Notes: a model not told the origin generated them from the letters alone. Numbered from the stretch's first letter, positions 18,434-26,875 are shown. The stretch: 64,000 nucleotides of DNA from Arthrobacter sp. C9C5 (GCF_013359735.1 NZ_JABFMX010000006.1:1-64000); one strand, 5' to 3'. Program-made: numbers and translations.

Positions 18434-18677
18434 TCTTCGCTATCGGTGCCTTCGGCGCAGTGGCTTCTGGACTCGCGAGATTTATCTAGTCTGCTGCCAT
18501 AGGTGGAGGCTTAGCCCATCTGCCTGGCGGTCCTTCCTGGTCGAGTACTTTGTCTCAGGTGGCGTGAACTAATGTCCGGACTTCGACGTGGCATGAAGGG
18601 AACAGCGCTGAGGCGATCGGCGAATATTGGGGCCTCGGTCGAAGGCGGTCTCGATTGCATAAAAGTTCCAATTATGG
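18434..18677 (+). pseudogene. Decayed toxin-tip remnant
   Basis: No intact gene fits here. One frame from 18433 reads VFAIGAFGAVASGLARFI, a TAG stop at 18487, then SAAIGGGLAHLPGGPSW and a TGA. After a frame change at about 18563, another frame reads GASVEGGLDCIKVPIMGD and ends in TGA at 18675. The Gly/Ala-rich composition matches the tip of the RHS toxin just upstream. I read it as an eroded alternative C-terminal tip that lost its reading frame. This is inferred from composition and position only. Confidence 0.45.
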
Positions 18678-19466
18678 GTGACTGAGGATACGGAAAATAT
18701 GCAAAACTCGTCGTCGTTTTTTACTTTCCTCCGGGCCGCGTGGGTTCTCTGGGTTGCGGGACTGGTTTTTGCGGCGGGGATATTTGTTTCCACTGTTTCG
18801 TTGACCGGAGGGGCACATGCTTGGGAGATCGGCATACTGCTCGCGGCCGGGATACTGGCGGGCGGCCTAATCCGGGGTCTCATTCCGGCTCGTTGGACGA
18901 CGATAGTACTTGTGCTTGTTGTTGCGTTGGGGGTTTCTTTCTTTCGCACCGACGAACCGTGGTCCAGACTCTGGCCTGTGCTAGTCCCTGCGAGTGCAAT
19001 TGGTGTGATGATCGGTAATGTGATCCGCCACGGAATTCTTGACAGTCATCGGAAAATCATCCGTGATGTCTGGATCGTTAATGGTGTTGAGATGCCGTCG
19101 ACTGATGGGGCGAAGACTACGTCTCTGGCATCGCTTGCATCTTGGGACAGTGCGGCGGCGGGACGTTTCGTCGTGGAGCGCAATGAGGGATTGTTCGAGG
19201 CTGTCGGAAACCCATCGACGGGCTTCCTCGTGCATTGCGCAGCAAGATTCCAAGACGAGAGCGAGTGGCGGATGCTCGGTTCGGCTGGCGGCACGCAGGA
19301 AACCGAGATTCGAATACCGTCAGGCACAGCGTTTGTCCCCATCGATGCTGTGGTGGATCTCGACAGTGCAAGTAGGGCCTTACGCGGCTTTTTCCATTAC
19401 CGGGGCCCCGACCCGGAGCTCGCCTGGACCTCGGGAGATGCCGTGCTTGACCTAAAATTCGGCTAG
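18678..19466 (+). CDS. Membrane protein of unknown function, possible second immunity protein
   Basis: The 262-residue product has four hydrophobic segments in its first half: AAWVLWVAGLVFAAGIFVS (about 19-40), IGILLAAGILAGGLI (about 51-66), TIVLVLVVALGVSFF (about 73-88) and LWPVLVPASAIGVMIGNVI (about 97-117). A soluble C-terminal half of ~140 residues follows. I do not recognise a family. The GTG start at 18678 directly follows the decayed toxin tip. Its place between toxin remnants suggests an immunity or accessory role in the same island. Base composition is lower in GC than the flanking housekeeping genes. Confidence 0.6.
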   Translation: MTEDTENMQNSSSFFTFLRAAWVLWVAGLVFAAGIFVSTVSLTGGAHAWEIGILLAAGILAGGLIRGLIPARWTTIVLVLVVALGVSFFRTDEPWSRLWPVLVPASAIGVMIGNVIRHGILDSHRKIIRDVWIVNGVEMPSTDGAKTTSLASLASWDSAAAGRFVVERNEGLFEAVGNPSTGFLVHCAARFQDESEWRMLGSAGGTQETEIRIPSGTAFVPIDAVVDLDSASRALRGFFHYRGPDPELAWTSGDAVLDLKFG

Positions 19467-19586
19467 GTATGAGTATGGGTCGGCGCGTTTTAAGCTGGCC
19501 GGTGGTGTTGGCGTCCGACTGGTATGTCATGGGAACGCTAAGGATATTGTGTAACCGCAGCGCTCGTCGACGGCCGGGCGGCCGGC

Positions 19587-19829
19587 GCCGGTTTCAACCG
19601 GAGCGGAAACGGAATTCCTATGCAGGTCGCAGTGCTCCCCTGCCTGGTAGTTCTCTTCGGATTCTGGCGTGGAGGAAGAAAGCCTGATGCGCATCATATG
19701 CGGAAGGGCTCGCGTATCGGGCTATTTATCCTGGGGCCCGGAATCGTTTTTGCCGCTGTTGTTGGACAGTGGTTAATGGCGCAATCAATTCTAGTTGCGG
19801 GCGGGTATCTTCCCGGTCAGTTTGGATAG
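19587..19829 (+). pseudogene. Truncated second copy of the three-helix immunity-like gene
   Basis: From 19590 the frame reads GFNRSGNGIPMQ, then RGGRKPDAHHMRKGSR and AAVVGQWLMAQSIL. This matches the loop and last two membrane segments of the protein at 18005-18433 (NRSGSGIPMQ, RSGRKPDAHHM, CVVGQAVMGQAIL). Similarity begins upstream of the only available start (ATG at 19620) and stops short of the first membrane segment. An in-frame TAA at 19539 closes the frame with no ATG, GTG or TTG before 19620. It is therefore a 5'-truncated duplicate, although a 69-residue product from 19620 is possible. Confidence 0.75.
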
Positions 19830-19830
19830 A

Positions 19831-19860
19831 GCCCTCACAGAAGGGGTGAGGGCGGGTTTT
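19831..19860 (+). terminator. Rho-independent terminator
   Basis: The arms GCCCTCAC (19831-19838) and GTGAGGGC (19846-19853) form an 8-bp perfect stem with a 7-nt loop, followed by GGGTTTTA. It lies 1 nt after the stop of the truncated immunity copy and would end rightward transcription of that part of the island. Confidence 0.75.
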
Positions 19861-20073
19861 ATATCCGCACCATTCGTCAATGATCTGGGCTTTGTTGAGT
19901 CGGCGCTGGATGATTTTTCAGGAATCCAGGCTCTGTGCCTCTTGGACCGCTTTGGGTGACGGGCTACCACGCTGAAGCCACGCGGCTGTCCACGCGCTAA
20001 GCACCCGGTAGCGGCCTCTGGGCAGTTATCCAAATCCACCACCCTTCGAGCCGGGCCGCGTCAGCGCTCTGTC

Positions 20074-20295
20074 TTGATGCCAGCCGCACCGCATCCCAGA
20101 AGGCGGTTTCCCAGGAAACACCGAGCTGACTGGCGGCTTGGCCTGGAGGGAAGCCTGCCTCGCTGGACACGGGTTCGCGTGCAGTTTCCCTCGGGCACTG
20201 TCGTACACAAAGGCGGAGTTGCAAACCAAGGAGGCCTATACATGGGTGGAACAGACCAAATCGTAATTGCGCAGCCATGGACCTCTCCGACGTGA
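20074..20295 (+). pseudogene. Orphan toxin C-terminal fragment
   Basis: Reading toward the TGA at 20293, the frame contains FPSGTVVHKGG, VANQGGLYMGG and TDQIVIAQPW. This looks like the end of a globular enzyme domain and not like random frame, whereas the upstream 70 codons are Arg/Pro-rich and less convincing. No start with a ribosome binding site is visible. Bases 19861-20073 contain only short scraps of frame. The fragment ends 13-25 nt before the small gene at 20309/20321, the order expected for a toxin tip followed by its immunity gene. A GGxxQ pattern recalls TNT-type NAD-glycohydrolase ends, but that is speculative. Confidence 0.4.
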
Positions 20296-20320
20296 GCGTC
20301 GAAGAGTCATGGAGCCTCAA

Positions 20321-20626
20321 ATGACGTCAGGCTTGGAACACATTCCTGCAGAACTGGCGGCGCTTCTTGGACGCTACTCCTACGAATCGGAAGCAAGATT
20401 TTTTGAAGGGATTGTATCGGCTGTACGTGAGACCAAGAACCTTCCCGAGGCGCAGAAGGATATAGCCAGGGAAATCTTGTCTGCTTACCGCGGAATGGGC
20501 AGCTCGAACGACTCGGTAATCATGGTTGATGGAAAAGTTGATAGCCAGGTGAATGGGCATCTCCACAAGCTACTGCGGGAACTCAAGACCGTCGCCATCG
20601 ATGTTGCCACGGGAAGCGCTGGCTGA
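20321..20626 (+). CDS. Small protein with GMGSxND motif, putative orphan immunity protein
   Basis: The product is 101 residues, soluble and mainly helical: EHIPAELAALLGRY, ARFFEGIVSAVRE, then AYRGMGSSNDSVIMVDG and a C-terminal helix HLHKLLRELKTVAIDVA. The GMGSxND motif is reminiscent of ~100-residue proteins of the DUF6966 type found beside polymorphic toxins; that link is from memory and tentative. ATG at 20321 is preceded by GGAG at a 6-nt distance; in-frame ATG at 20309 and TTG at 20267 are alternatives. It follows the orphan toxin tail and closes the island before the LacI gene. Confidence 0.6.
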   Translation: MTSGLEHIPAELAALLGRYSYESEARFFEGIVSAVRETKNLPEAQKDIAREILSAYRGMGSSNDSVIMVDGKVDSQVNGHLHKLLRELKTVAIDVATGSAG

Positions 20627-20686
20627 TGGGGCCCAGGGAATGAAGATCCGCTAGGAGCGCTTGCCGGGCAGGACCTGTTGGGTCGG

Positions 20687-21721
20687 CTATCCCCTTAGGG
20701 GCACGGCGTCGACCGGCGGCACGGCCGTGCTGGAGCGGATCACGAACTTGGTCGGATACTCGGTGTCTGCAGCCGCCGTCTCCGCGCCGCCTTCCAGCCC
20801 GGCGAGCAGGCGCCGGACCGCAAGGGCTCCCTGGCCCCGGGGATCCTGGTCGATGGTGGTCAGGCCGAAGAGCTCGCCAAGTTCGTGGCCGTCAATCCCG
20901 ATGACCGACAGATCCTGGGGTACGCGCAGCCCGAAGTCGCGGGCGGCGAGGATGGTGCCGATCGCCATTTCATCCGAGGCCGCGAAGACCGCCGTCGGAC
21001 GCTCCATCGAACTGCCGAGTAGTTGCCGGGCGCTGGCATACGCGCCCTGGATGGTGAAGTCCGCGGACACCAGCCAATCCGGACGGACCGTCAGCCCGGC
21101 GTCGCGCATGGCTTTGGTGAAGCCGCCCTGCCGGGTTCCGGGCAGCCGGAAGTCCTTCTCGTACGCGGCGTCGCCGGTCATGTGCGCGATCCTGCTGTGG
21201 CCAAGCTGGATGAGGTGCCGGGCCGCCGCCTCGGCGATGCCCGAGTCGTTGATCCGGATCGTCGAGGCGCCCGGAAGGGGACCGCCAATCCCGACGATCG
21301 GGCGGTGGATGGCGAGAAGTTGCTGGATCTCGGCCTCGCTGAGCTCCAGGGACACCGCAATGACCGCGTCCACGCGCTTGCGCAGCAGGAAGTCGTTGAG
21401 CACGCTGTGCCGGCGCTCCTCGCCCTCGCTGACGTTGTACAGCGTGAGGTCGTAGCCGGCGTCGAGCAGGGTCGCGGAGACGCCCTCCACCACCGAGGAG
21501 AAGAACCAGCGGTGCACGGACGGAACCACGACGCCGACGTTGTGGTTCCGCCCGGACGCCAGGCTGGAGGCGTGGTAGGACAGCACGAAGCCAAGTTCCG
21601 TGGCGGCGGCTTGGGCCCGTTCGCGGCTCTGGGCCGAGACATTGCCCTTGCCGCTCAAGGCGCGCGAAACGGTGGCGATGGAGAGGCCGGCCCGTTCCGC
21701 GACGTCCTTGATGCCGGGCAT
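20687..21721 (-). CDS. LacI-family transcriptional regulator of the maltodextrin locus
   Basis: The product is 344 residues, the usual family length. The N-terminal helix-turn-helix reads IKDVAERAGLSIATVSRAL, followed by the hinge helix (YHASSLASGRN) and a periplasmic-binding-like ligand domain (VGVVVPSVHRWFFSSVVEG, PTAVFAASDEMAIG, SVIGIDGHELGELF). ATG at 21721 has a GGAG box; the frame extends to 21760 but only into the preceding gene. The alpha-glucosidase gene ends 2 nt upstream, so the regulator lies in the same leftward transcript and should feed back on it. Likely targets are the two operators at 23501-23514 and 23688-23701, with a malto-oligosaccharide as inducer (inferred). Confidence 0.9.
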   Translation of the reverse strand: MPGIKDVAERAGLSIATVSRALSGKGNVSAQSRERAQAAATELGFVLSYHASSLASGRNHNVGVVVPSVHRWFFSSVVEGVSATLLDAGYDLTLYNVSEGEERRHSVLNDFLLRKRVDAVIAVSLELSEAEIQQLLAIHRPIVGIGGPLPGASTIRINDSGIAEAAARHLIQLGHSRIAHMTGDAAYEKDFRLPGTRQGGFTKAMRDAGLTVRPDWLVSADFTIQGAYASARQLLGSSMERPTAVFAASDEMAIGTILAARDFGLRVPQDLSVIGIDGHELGELFGLTTIDQDPRGQGALAVRRLLAGLEGGAETAAADTEYPTKFVIRSSTAVPPVDAVPLRG

Positions 21722-21723
21722 TT

Positions 21724-23469
21724 TCAGCTCTCCGTGTCCTCGATGTAGATTTCCAGCCAAACAGTTTCACCTGAGCTTAACCGATGGGCGTCTTCACCCT
21801 GTTCCGCGGACACGAAGCTGCGCAGCAGCACCTGGCCGGCGGGCAGTTCGAGCGGCTCCGGCCCGACGTTCAGCAGCACCGCGGTGGTGCCGTTGAGGTA
21901 GGCCAGGGAGGTGTCCGTGCACCAGTTCTCAAGCCAGGTGAGCGAGCCCTGGCCGAGGCTGAGCTCGCGCCGGAGCGCCAGCATCCGCCTGTACAGGTTC
22001 AGGTGCGACGACGGCGACGCGGCCTGCGCGTCCCGGGCCAGGCCGGCGAAGCTCGCCGGCTGCGGCAGCCATGGATCCGCTCCGGCGCCGAAGCCCGCGT
22101 GGGGCTCGCCGGAACGCCACGGCAGCGGAACCCGGCAACCGTCCCGGCCCAGACGCTCGCCGCCGGTCCGCCCGAAGGTGGGGTCCTGGCGCTGGCTGTC
22201 CGGAATGTCGATTCCGTCGGGGAGGCCGAGTTCCTCGCCCTGGTAGAGGTACGCGCCGCCGGGCAGGCCCAGCATGAACATGGAGGCCGCCGCGGCCCGG
22301 GAGCGTCCGAGTGCCTCGTCCGGCTGCACGTCGGCGGGGCCGATGCCGTCGCCGTCGCGGGGCGCCGGTCCGTTGTAGCCGAAGCGGGTGGCGTGCCGGA
22401 CGACGTCGTGGTTGGACAGCACCCAGGTGCTCGGCGCGCCGACGGCGTCCAGCGCGGTCAGTGACTCCGTAATGACGTGGCGCATCCGGTGCACGTCCAG
22501 GCCGGCGTGTAGGTAGGGAAAGTTGAAGGCCTGGTGCATCTCGTCCGGGCGGACCCAGTCGGCCAGCCGGGGCAGCGGGTCCACGTTGGCTTCCGCGCAG
22601 AGGATGCGGTCGGGGCCGTATTCGGCCAGGATCCGGCGCCAGGTCCGGTAGATGTCATGCAGCGCCGGCTGGCCGAACATCGGGGCTTCGTGTCCGGGGA
22701 AGCCGTGCGAGCTGTTGCCGTCGGCGCGGCCGCCCCATTCGGGCAGGCCCGGTGCCTTGACCAGGGCGTGGGCGACGTCGACGCGGAAGCCGGAGACGCC
22801 GCGGTCCAGCCAGAAGCGCAGGACGCGTTCGAATTCGGCGTGGACGGCGTCGTTGTCCCAGTTGAAGTCGGGCTGGGAGGTGTCGAAAAGGTGCAGGTAC
22901 CACTGGCCGGGGGTGCCGTCGGGTTCGGTGATCCGGGTCCAGGCCGGTCCGCCGAAGTGCGACTGCCAATTGTTCGGGGGCTGCTCGCCGGAATCGCCGC
23001 GGCCGTCCCGGAAGATGAACATGTCCCGCTCCGGGCTGCCCGCGGGGGCTGCCAGCGCCGCCTGGAAAGCGGCGTGCTGGTCCGAGCAGTGGTTGGGCAC
23101 CAGATCCACGATCAGCCGTAGCCCGAGGCGGTTGGCCTCGGCCATCATGGCGTCGAAATCGGCCAGGGTCCCGAACAGGGGATCGACGTCGCAGTAGTCG
23201 CTGACGTCGTAGCCGGCGTCGCGCTGCGGGGAGCGGTAGAACGGCGAGAGCCAGACCGCGTCGATCTCCAACTCGGCGAGCTGGGGGAGTTCGGCGGTGA
23301 TGCCGGCCAGATCGCCGACGCCGTCACCGTTCAGGTCCCGGAACGAGCGCGGGTACACCTGGTAGATCACGGCGGAACGCCACCAGCCGGGGGTGTCATC
23401 TGCGGCGTGCACCAGGGTCAGCGGGCCGGCCAGTGCGGCGGGGGCTGTGAGTACTGAATCAACGGACAT
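21724..23469 (-). CDS. GH13 alpha-glucosidase (oligo-1,6-/maltodextrin-glucosidase type)
   Basis: The 581-residue, leaderless (cytoplasmic) enzyme has all GH13 signatures: region I DLVPNH, region II GFRVDVAHAL with the nucleophile Asp, region III CAEANVD with the acid/base Glu, and region IV LSNHDVVRH. Near the N-terminus are WWRSAVIYQVYPRSF and DLNGDGVGDL, typical of alpha-glucosidases acting on short oligosaccharides. ATG at 23469 gives a sensible start; the frame continues to 23643 through the operator region with no domain content. Together with the transporter and second GH13 enzyme it would release glucose from imported maltodextrins. Confidence 0.9.
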   Translation of the reverse strand: MSVDSVLTAPAALAGPLTLVHAADDTPGWWRSAVIYQVYPRSFRDLNGDGVGDLAGITAELPQLAELEIDAVWLSPFYRSPQRDAGYDVSDYCDVDPLFGTLADFDAMMAEANRLGLRLIVDLVPNHCSDQHAAFQAALAAPAGSPERDMFIFRDGRGDSGEQPPNNWQSHFGGPAWTRITEPDGTPGQWYLHLFDTSQPDFNWDNDAVHAEFERVLRFWLDRGVSGFRVDVAHALVKAPGLPEWGGRADGNSSHGFPGHEAPMFGQPALHDIYRTWRRILAEYGPDRILCAEANVDPLPRLADWVRPDEMHQAFNFPYLHAGLDVHRMRHVITESLTALDAVGAPSTWVLSNHDVVRHATRFGYNGPAPRDGDGIGPADVQPDEALGRSRAAAASMFMLGLPGGAYLYQGEELGLPDGIDIPDSQRQDPTFGRTGGERLGRDGCRVPLPWRSGEPHAGFGAGADPWLPQPASFAGLARDAQAASPSSHLNLYRRMLALRRELSLGQGSLTWLENWCTDTSLAYLNGTTAVLLNVGPEPLELPAGQVLLRSFVSAEQGEDAHRLSSGETVWLEIYIEDTES

Positions 23470-23476
23470 GCCGGTA

Positions 23477-23514
23477 ATCGTAAGTCCCCAACGTCGAAAT
23501 TGAAAACGCTTCCA
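23477..23514 (-). promoter_or_regulatory. Alpha-glucosidase promoter with LacI-type operator
   Basis: On the leftward strand TTTTCA (23506-23501) and TACGAT (23482-23477) lie 18 nt apart and resemble -35 and -10 boxes. The imperfect palindrome TGAAAACGCTTCCA (23501-23514) overlaps the -35 box, so a bound LacI-family repressor would block the promoter. Confidence 0.6.
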
Positions 23515-23687
23515 GCCGAGAAATCTTTTTGGGCTGCTCGGAGAGCCTGCGGTGGATCCGCGGCATGGACCCACCTGTTCCGCGCCACTAGGCCTCCTGA
23601 CGGTGCCTCGCGGCCTCCCGCCCTGGTCACCGCCCCGCGACACGCCACGCTAGAATGACTTTCCAAAGCGCCCATCACCGTGTAGCT

Positions 23688-23701
23688 TGGAAGCGCTTGC
23701 A
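23688..23701 (+). promoter_or_regulatory. LacI-type operator upstream of malE
   Basis: TGGAAGCGCTTGCA is a 14-nt palindrome centred on GCGC with one mismatched pair. This is the classic LacI/GalR operator form. It lies 93 nt before the malE start. With the site at 23501-23514 it brackets the divergent promoter region. Confidence 0.75.
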
Positions 23702-23793
23702 GCTGTGAGCCACATCACCGACGATGCCACCGGGCCCAGGAGACTTCCGAAGAGCCCTCCGCGTGGATGCAGGATTTTATGAAAGGGACACCA

Positions 23794-25098
23794 ATGAAGG
23801 TGCAGAACACCCTCACGACCGGAACCAGCCGCCGGGTCTTCACGGCCGGCGCGATCTCCGTTGTTGCAGCGCTGGCACTCAGCGCCTGCGGCGGGGCTGC
23901 GGCAACCGGCCCGGCCACGGCAACGGCCACCGCCAAGCCGGATCTCAAGTCCGGCGGCGCCGGCACCATCACCATGTGGGTCGACGCCGAGCGCTCGCCC
24001 GCCCTGAAGGACATCACCGCGAAGTTCAAGGCCGACACCGGCATCGACGTCAAGCTCGTCGTCAAGGACTTCGCCGCCGTGCGCGACGACTTCATCACCC
24101 AGGTCCCGACCGGCAAGGGCCCCGACCTCATCGTCGGCCCGCACGACTGGGTAGGCAAGTTCGTCCAGAACGGCGTGATCGCCCCGGTCGAGCTCGGCGA
24201 CAAGAAGGACGCCTTCCAGGAGTCCTCGGTCAAGGCCATGACCTACAACGGCTCTGTCTACGGTGTTCCCTACGCTGTTGAGAACATCGCCCTCCTGCGC
24301 AACACGGCCATCGTCCCGGACGCGGCCAAGACCATGGACGAGGTCATCGCCAACGGCAAGAAGGCCGTCGCGGACGGCAAGGCCAAGTTCCCGTTCCTGG
24401 TGGGCATGGATCCGAAGCAGGGCGACCCGTACCACCTGTACCCGCTGCAGTCCTCCATGGGCTCGCAGGTCTTCGGCAAGGCGGCCGACGGCGGCTACGA
24501 CCCGAAGCAGCTGCTGATCGGCGACGCCGCCGGCGTCGAGTTCGCGAAGAAGCTTGCCGCCTGGGGCGACAAGGGCGAAAAGATCATCAACTCCAACATC
24601 ACCGGTGACATCGCCAAGGAGAAGTTCCTTGCCGGCGAGTCCCCGTACTACCTGACCGGCCCGTGGAACGTTCCGGACGTGCAGAAGAAGGGCATCAAGT
24701 TCGCGGTTGACGAACTGCCGGCCGCCGGCGACCAGCCGGCCCAGCCGTTCATCGGCGTCAACGGCTTCTTCATCAGCGCCAAGAGCGCCAACGCCCTCGC
24801 CACCAACGAGTTCGTCACCAACTACCTGACCTCCGAGGCAGCCCAGGACTCCATGTACAAGGCCGGCGGCCGCCCGCCGGCACTGAAGGCCTCCTTCGAC
24901 AAGGCAGCCAGCGACCCGGTTGTCGCTGCCTTCGGCAAGATCGGCGCCACCGGTGTGCCGATGCCGGCCATCCCGGAAATGAGCGCGGTCTGGGCCGACT
25001 GGGGCGCCACCGAACTGGCCCTGATCAAGGGCCAGGGCGACCCGGCCGCTGACTGGGCCAAGATGGCCGCCAGCATCAAGGCGAAAATCAAGGGTTAG
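23794..25098 (+). CDS. malE: Maltodextrin-type ABC transporter substrate-binding lipoprotein
   Basis: The 434-residue product has a signal sequence with lipobox (ALALSAC, Cys near residue 29), so it is a lipid-anchored solute-binding protein. The mature part matches the MalE group: ITMWVDAERSPALKDITAKF, GPDLIVGPHDWVGKF, YGVPYAVENIALLRN, YYLTGPWNVPD and PFIGVNGFFIS. ATG at 23794 has AAGGGA 6 nt upstream; earlier in-frame ATGs at 23767 and 23779 are weaker. It is the first gene of malEFG and the second GH13 gene, divergent from the alpha-glucosidase. Maltodextrin as substrate is inferred from the two GH13 neighbours. Confidence 0.88.
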   Translation: MKVQNTLTTGTSRRVFTAGAISVVAALALSACGGAAATGPATATATAKPDLKSGGAGTITMWVDAERSPALKDITAKFKADTGIDVKLVVKDFAAVRDDFITQVPTGKGPDLIVGPHDWVGKFVQNGVIAPVELGDKKDAFQESSVKAMTYNGSVYGVPYAVENIALLRNTAIVPDAAKTMDEVIANGKKAVADGKAKFPFLVGMDPKQGDPYHLYPLQSSMGSQVFGKAADGGYDPKQLLIGDAAGVEFAKKLAAWGDKGEKIINSNITGDIAKEKFLAGESPYYLTGPWNVPDVQKKGIKFAVDELPAAGDQPAQPFIGVNGFFISAKSANALATNEFVTNYLTSEAAQDSMYKAGGRPPALKASFDKAASDPVVAAFGKIGATGVPMPAIPEMSAVWADWGATELALIKGQGDPAADWAKMAASIKAKIKG

Positions 25099-25106
25099 TC
25101 CCCGCG

Positions 25107-25180
25107 CCGGTTCCTGACGCTTTCCCAAGCGCCAGGAACCGGCAGCACCGGGCCGGGCGGCCACCAGGCTGCCCGGCCCG
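25107..25180 (+). promoter_or_regulatory. Double hairpin between malE and malF
   Basis: The first stem-loop joins 25107-25122 with 25126-25142 around the arms CCGGTTCCTG and CAGGAACCGG. The second joins 25149-25162 with 25169-25180 (CGGGCCGGGC / GCCCGGCCCG). No T-run follows either. Such structures after a binding-protein gene usually stabilise the upstream mRNA or partly terminate, giving more MalE than permease. Confidence 0.65.
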
Positions 25181-25222
25181 TTCCTGCATCACCCCAGCTT
25201 CTCCCAAGGACTGTAGACAGCC

Positions 25223-26875
25223 ATGTCAGAAACCGAACTCCGCGAGGACACCGACCCCGCAGCGTCGTCCGCCCCGGACACCGCCACCACAAGCCCCGGC
25301 CGCCAGGCCAGAACCCTCCGCCAACGCCGGACCGGCCCCGAGGGGGTGAAGGGCACCATCGCCAAGATCGTGCTGCTGGGCCTCGTCGATGCCCTCGCTG
25401 TCTACGTCCTGATCATGCTCTTCCTGAGCCAGTCCTGGCTGGCGCTGGGCGTCTCCGCCGCCGTCGTACTGGTGATCAACTGGATCTACCTGCGCAAGGG
25501 CGGCCTGCCCGCCAAGTACCTGGCCCCGGGCGTGCTGTTCCTGCTGGTGTTCCAGGTCTTCGTGGTCATGTTTAGCGGCTACATCGCCTTCACCAACTAC
25601 GGCGACGGGCACAACAGCACCAAGGATGACGCGATCGCCGCCATCCAGCTCACCGCCCAGAAGCGCGTACCGGATTCACCGGCGTACAAGACTTCCGTGC
25701 TGGCCAAGGACAACTCCTTCTACCTGCTCTTCACGGACCCACAGGGCAAGGTCTCGCTGGGCAGCACCGACAAGCCGCTCGAGGAAGTGTCCGGGGCCGG
25801 CAAGGACTCCACCGGCAAGGCCAAGACGCTGGACGGCTACCAAACCCTGAACTTCCAGGAAATCGTGGCCAACCAGCAAAGCATCCTGGACATCACCGTC
25901 CCGGTGTCGGCCAACCCGGCGGACGGCACGCTCCGCACGGCGGACGGCAGCAACGCCTACCAGTTCAAGCCGGCGCTGAAGTACGACGCCGCCGCGGACA
26001 CCTTCACGGACACCACTACCGGGGCGGTCTACCGCGACAACGGCAAGGGCGCCTTCGCCGCGGACAACGGCGAGACCCTCTCCACCGGCTGGAAGATCGA
26101 CGTCGGGATGGAAAACTTCGCCCGCGCCTTCACCGACCCCAGCCTGCGCGGACCCCTGCTGGGCGTCATCCTCTGGACCTTCACCTTCGCCGTGGCCTCC
26201 GTCGCGCTGACCTTCGCCTTGGGCCTGTTCCTGGCCATCACCTTCAACCGGGAAGACCTCAAGGGCAAGAAGGTGTACCGGATCCTGATGATCCTGCCGT
26301 ACGCCTTCCCCGCGTTCCTCACCGGCCTGGTCTGGTCCGGCATCCTCAACCCGGAGTTCGGCTGGCTCAACCAGACCCTGCTCGGCGGGGCCTCGATCGG
26401 CTGGCTTACGGATCCGGTCCTGGCCAAGATCAGCGTCCTGGTGGTCAACCTCTGGCTCGGCTTCCCCTACATGTTCCTGGTCTGCACCGGCGCGCTGCAG
26501 TCGCTGCCCAACGAGCTGGACGAGGCCGCCCGGATGGACGGCGCCGGCCCGTGGCGGGTGTTTCGCTCCATCAAGCTGCCGCTGCTGCTGGTCTCGATCG
26601 CACCGCTGCTGATCTCCTCCTTCGCCTTCAACTTCAACAACTTCAACGTGATCTTCATGCTCACCGGCGGCGGGCCCCGGTTCGCCGACACCGACCGGGA
26701 CATCGGAGCCACGGACATCCTGATCACCCTGGTGTACAAGGTGGCGTTCGGACAGGGCACCGGCCGTGACTACGGCCTCGCCAGCGCCCTCGCCATCATC
26801 ATCTTCATCATCGTGGCCACTGTCTCGGCCATCAGTTTCAAGCAGACCAAGGCACTCGAGGACGTGAACTCATGA
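25223..26875 (+). CDS. malF: Maltodextrin-type ABC transporter permease (MalF-like)
   Basis: The 550-residue membrane protein is longer than most MalF-like permeases of Gram-positive bacteria. Hydrophobic segments at about 50-100 precede an outer loop of ~180 residues (NSTKDDAIAAIQL through ETLSTGWKIDVGMENF), as in enteric MalF. The conserved permease core with the EAA loop (ELDEAARMDGAGPWRVFRSIKLPLL) lies at about 430-455, split here only for description. The first 45 residues are charged and cytoplasmic. ATG at 25223 follows AAGGA. It overlaps malG by 4 nt (ATGA). Confidence 0.88.
   Translation: MSETELREDTDPAASSAPDTATTSPGRQARTLRQRRTGPEGVKGTIAKIVLLGLVDALAVYVLIMLFLSQSWLALGVSAAVVLVINWIYLRKGGLPAKYLAPGVLFLLVFQVFVVMFSGYIAFTNYGDGHNSTKDDAIAAIQLTAQKRVPDSPAYKTSVLAKDNSFYLLFTDPQGKVSLGSTDKPLEEVSGAGKDSTGKAKTLDGYQTLNFQEIVANQQSILDITVPVSANPADGTLRTADGSNAYQFKPALKYDAAADTFTDTTTGAVYRDNGKGAFAADNGETLSTGWKIDVGMENFARAFTDPSLRGPLLGVILWTFTFAVASVALTFALGLFLAITFNREDLKGKKVYRILMILPYAFPAFLTGLVWSGILNPEFGWLNQTLLGGASIGWLTDPVLAKISVLVVNLWLGFPYMFLVCTGALQSLPNELDEAARMDGAGPWRVFRSIKLPLLLVSIAPLLISSFAFNFNNFNVIFMLTGGGPRFADTDRDIGATDILITLVYKVAFGQGTGRDYGLASALAIIIFIIVATVSAISFKQTKALEDVNS

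Noticed and set aside
17040..20640. Transposase or insertion sequence as the cause of the disorder behind the RHS gene
   Set aside because: No transposase-like frame and no terminal inverted repeats were seen; tip exchange explains the remnants better.
23470..23643. N-terminal extension of the alpha-glucosidase
   Set aside because: It crosses the operator and promoter-like boxes and adds no GH13 sequence.
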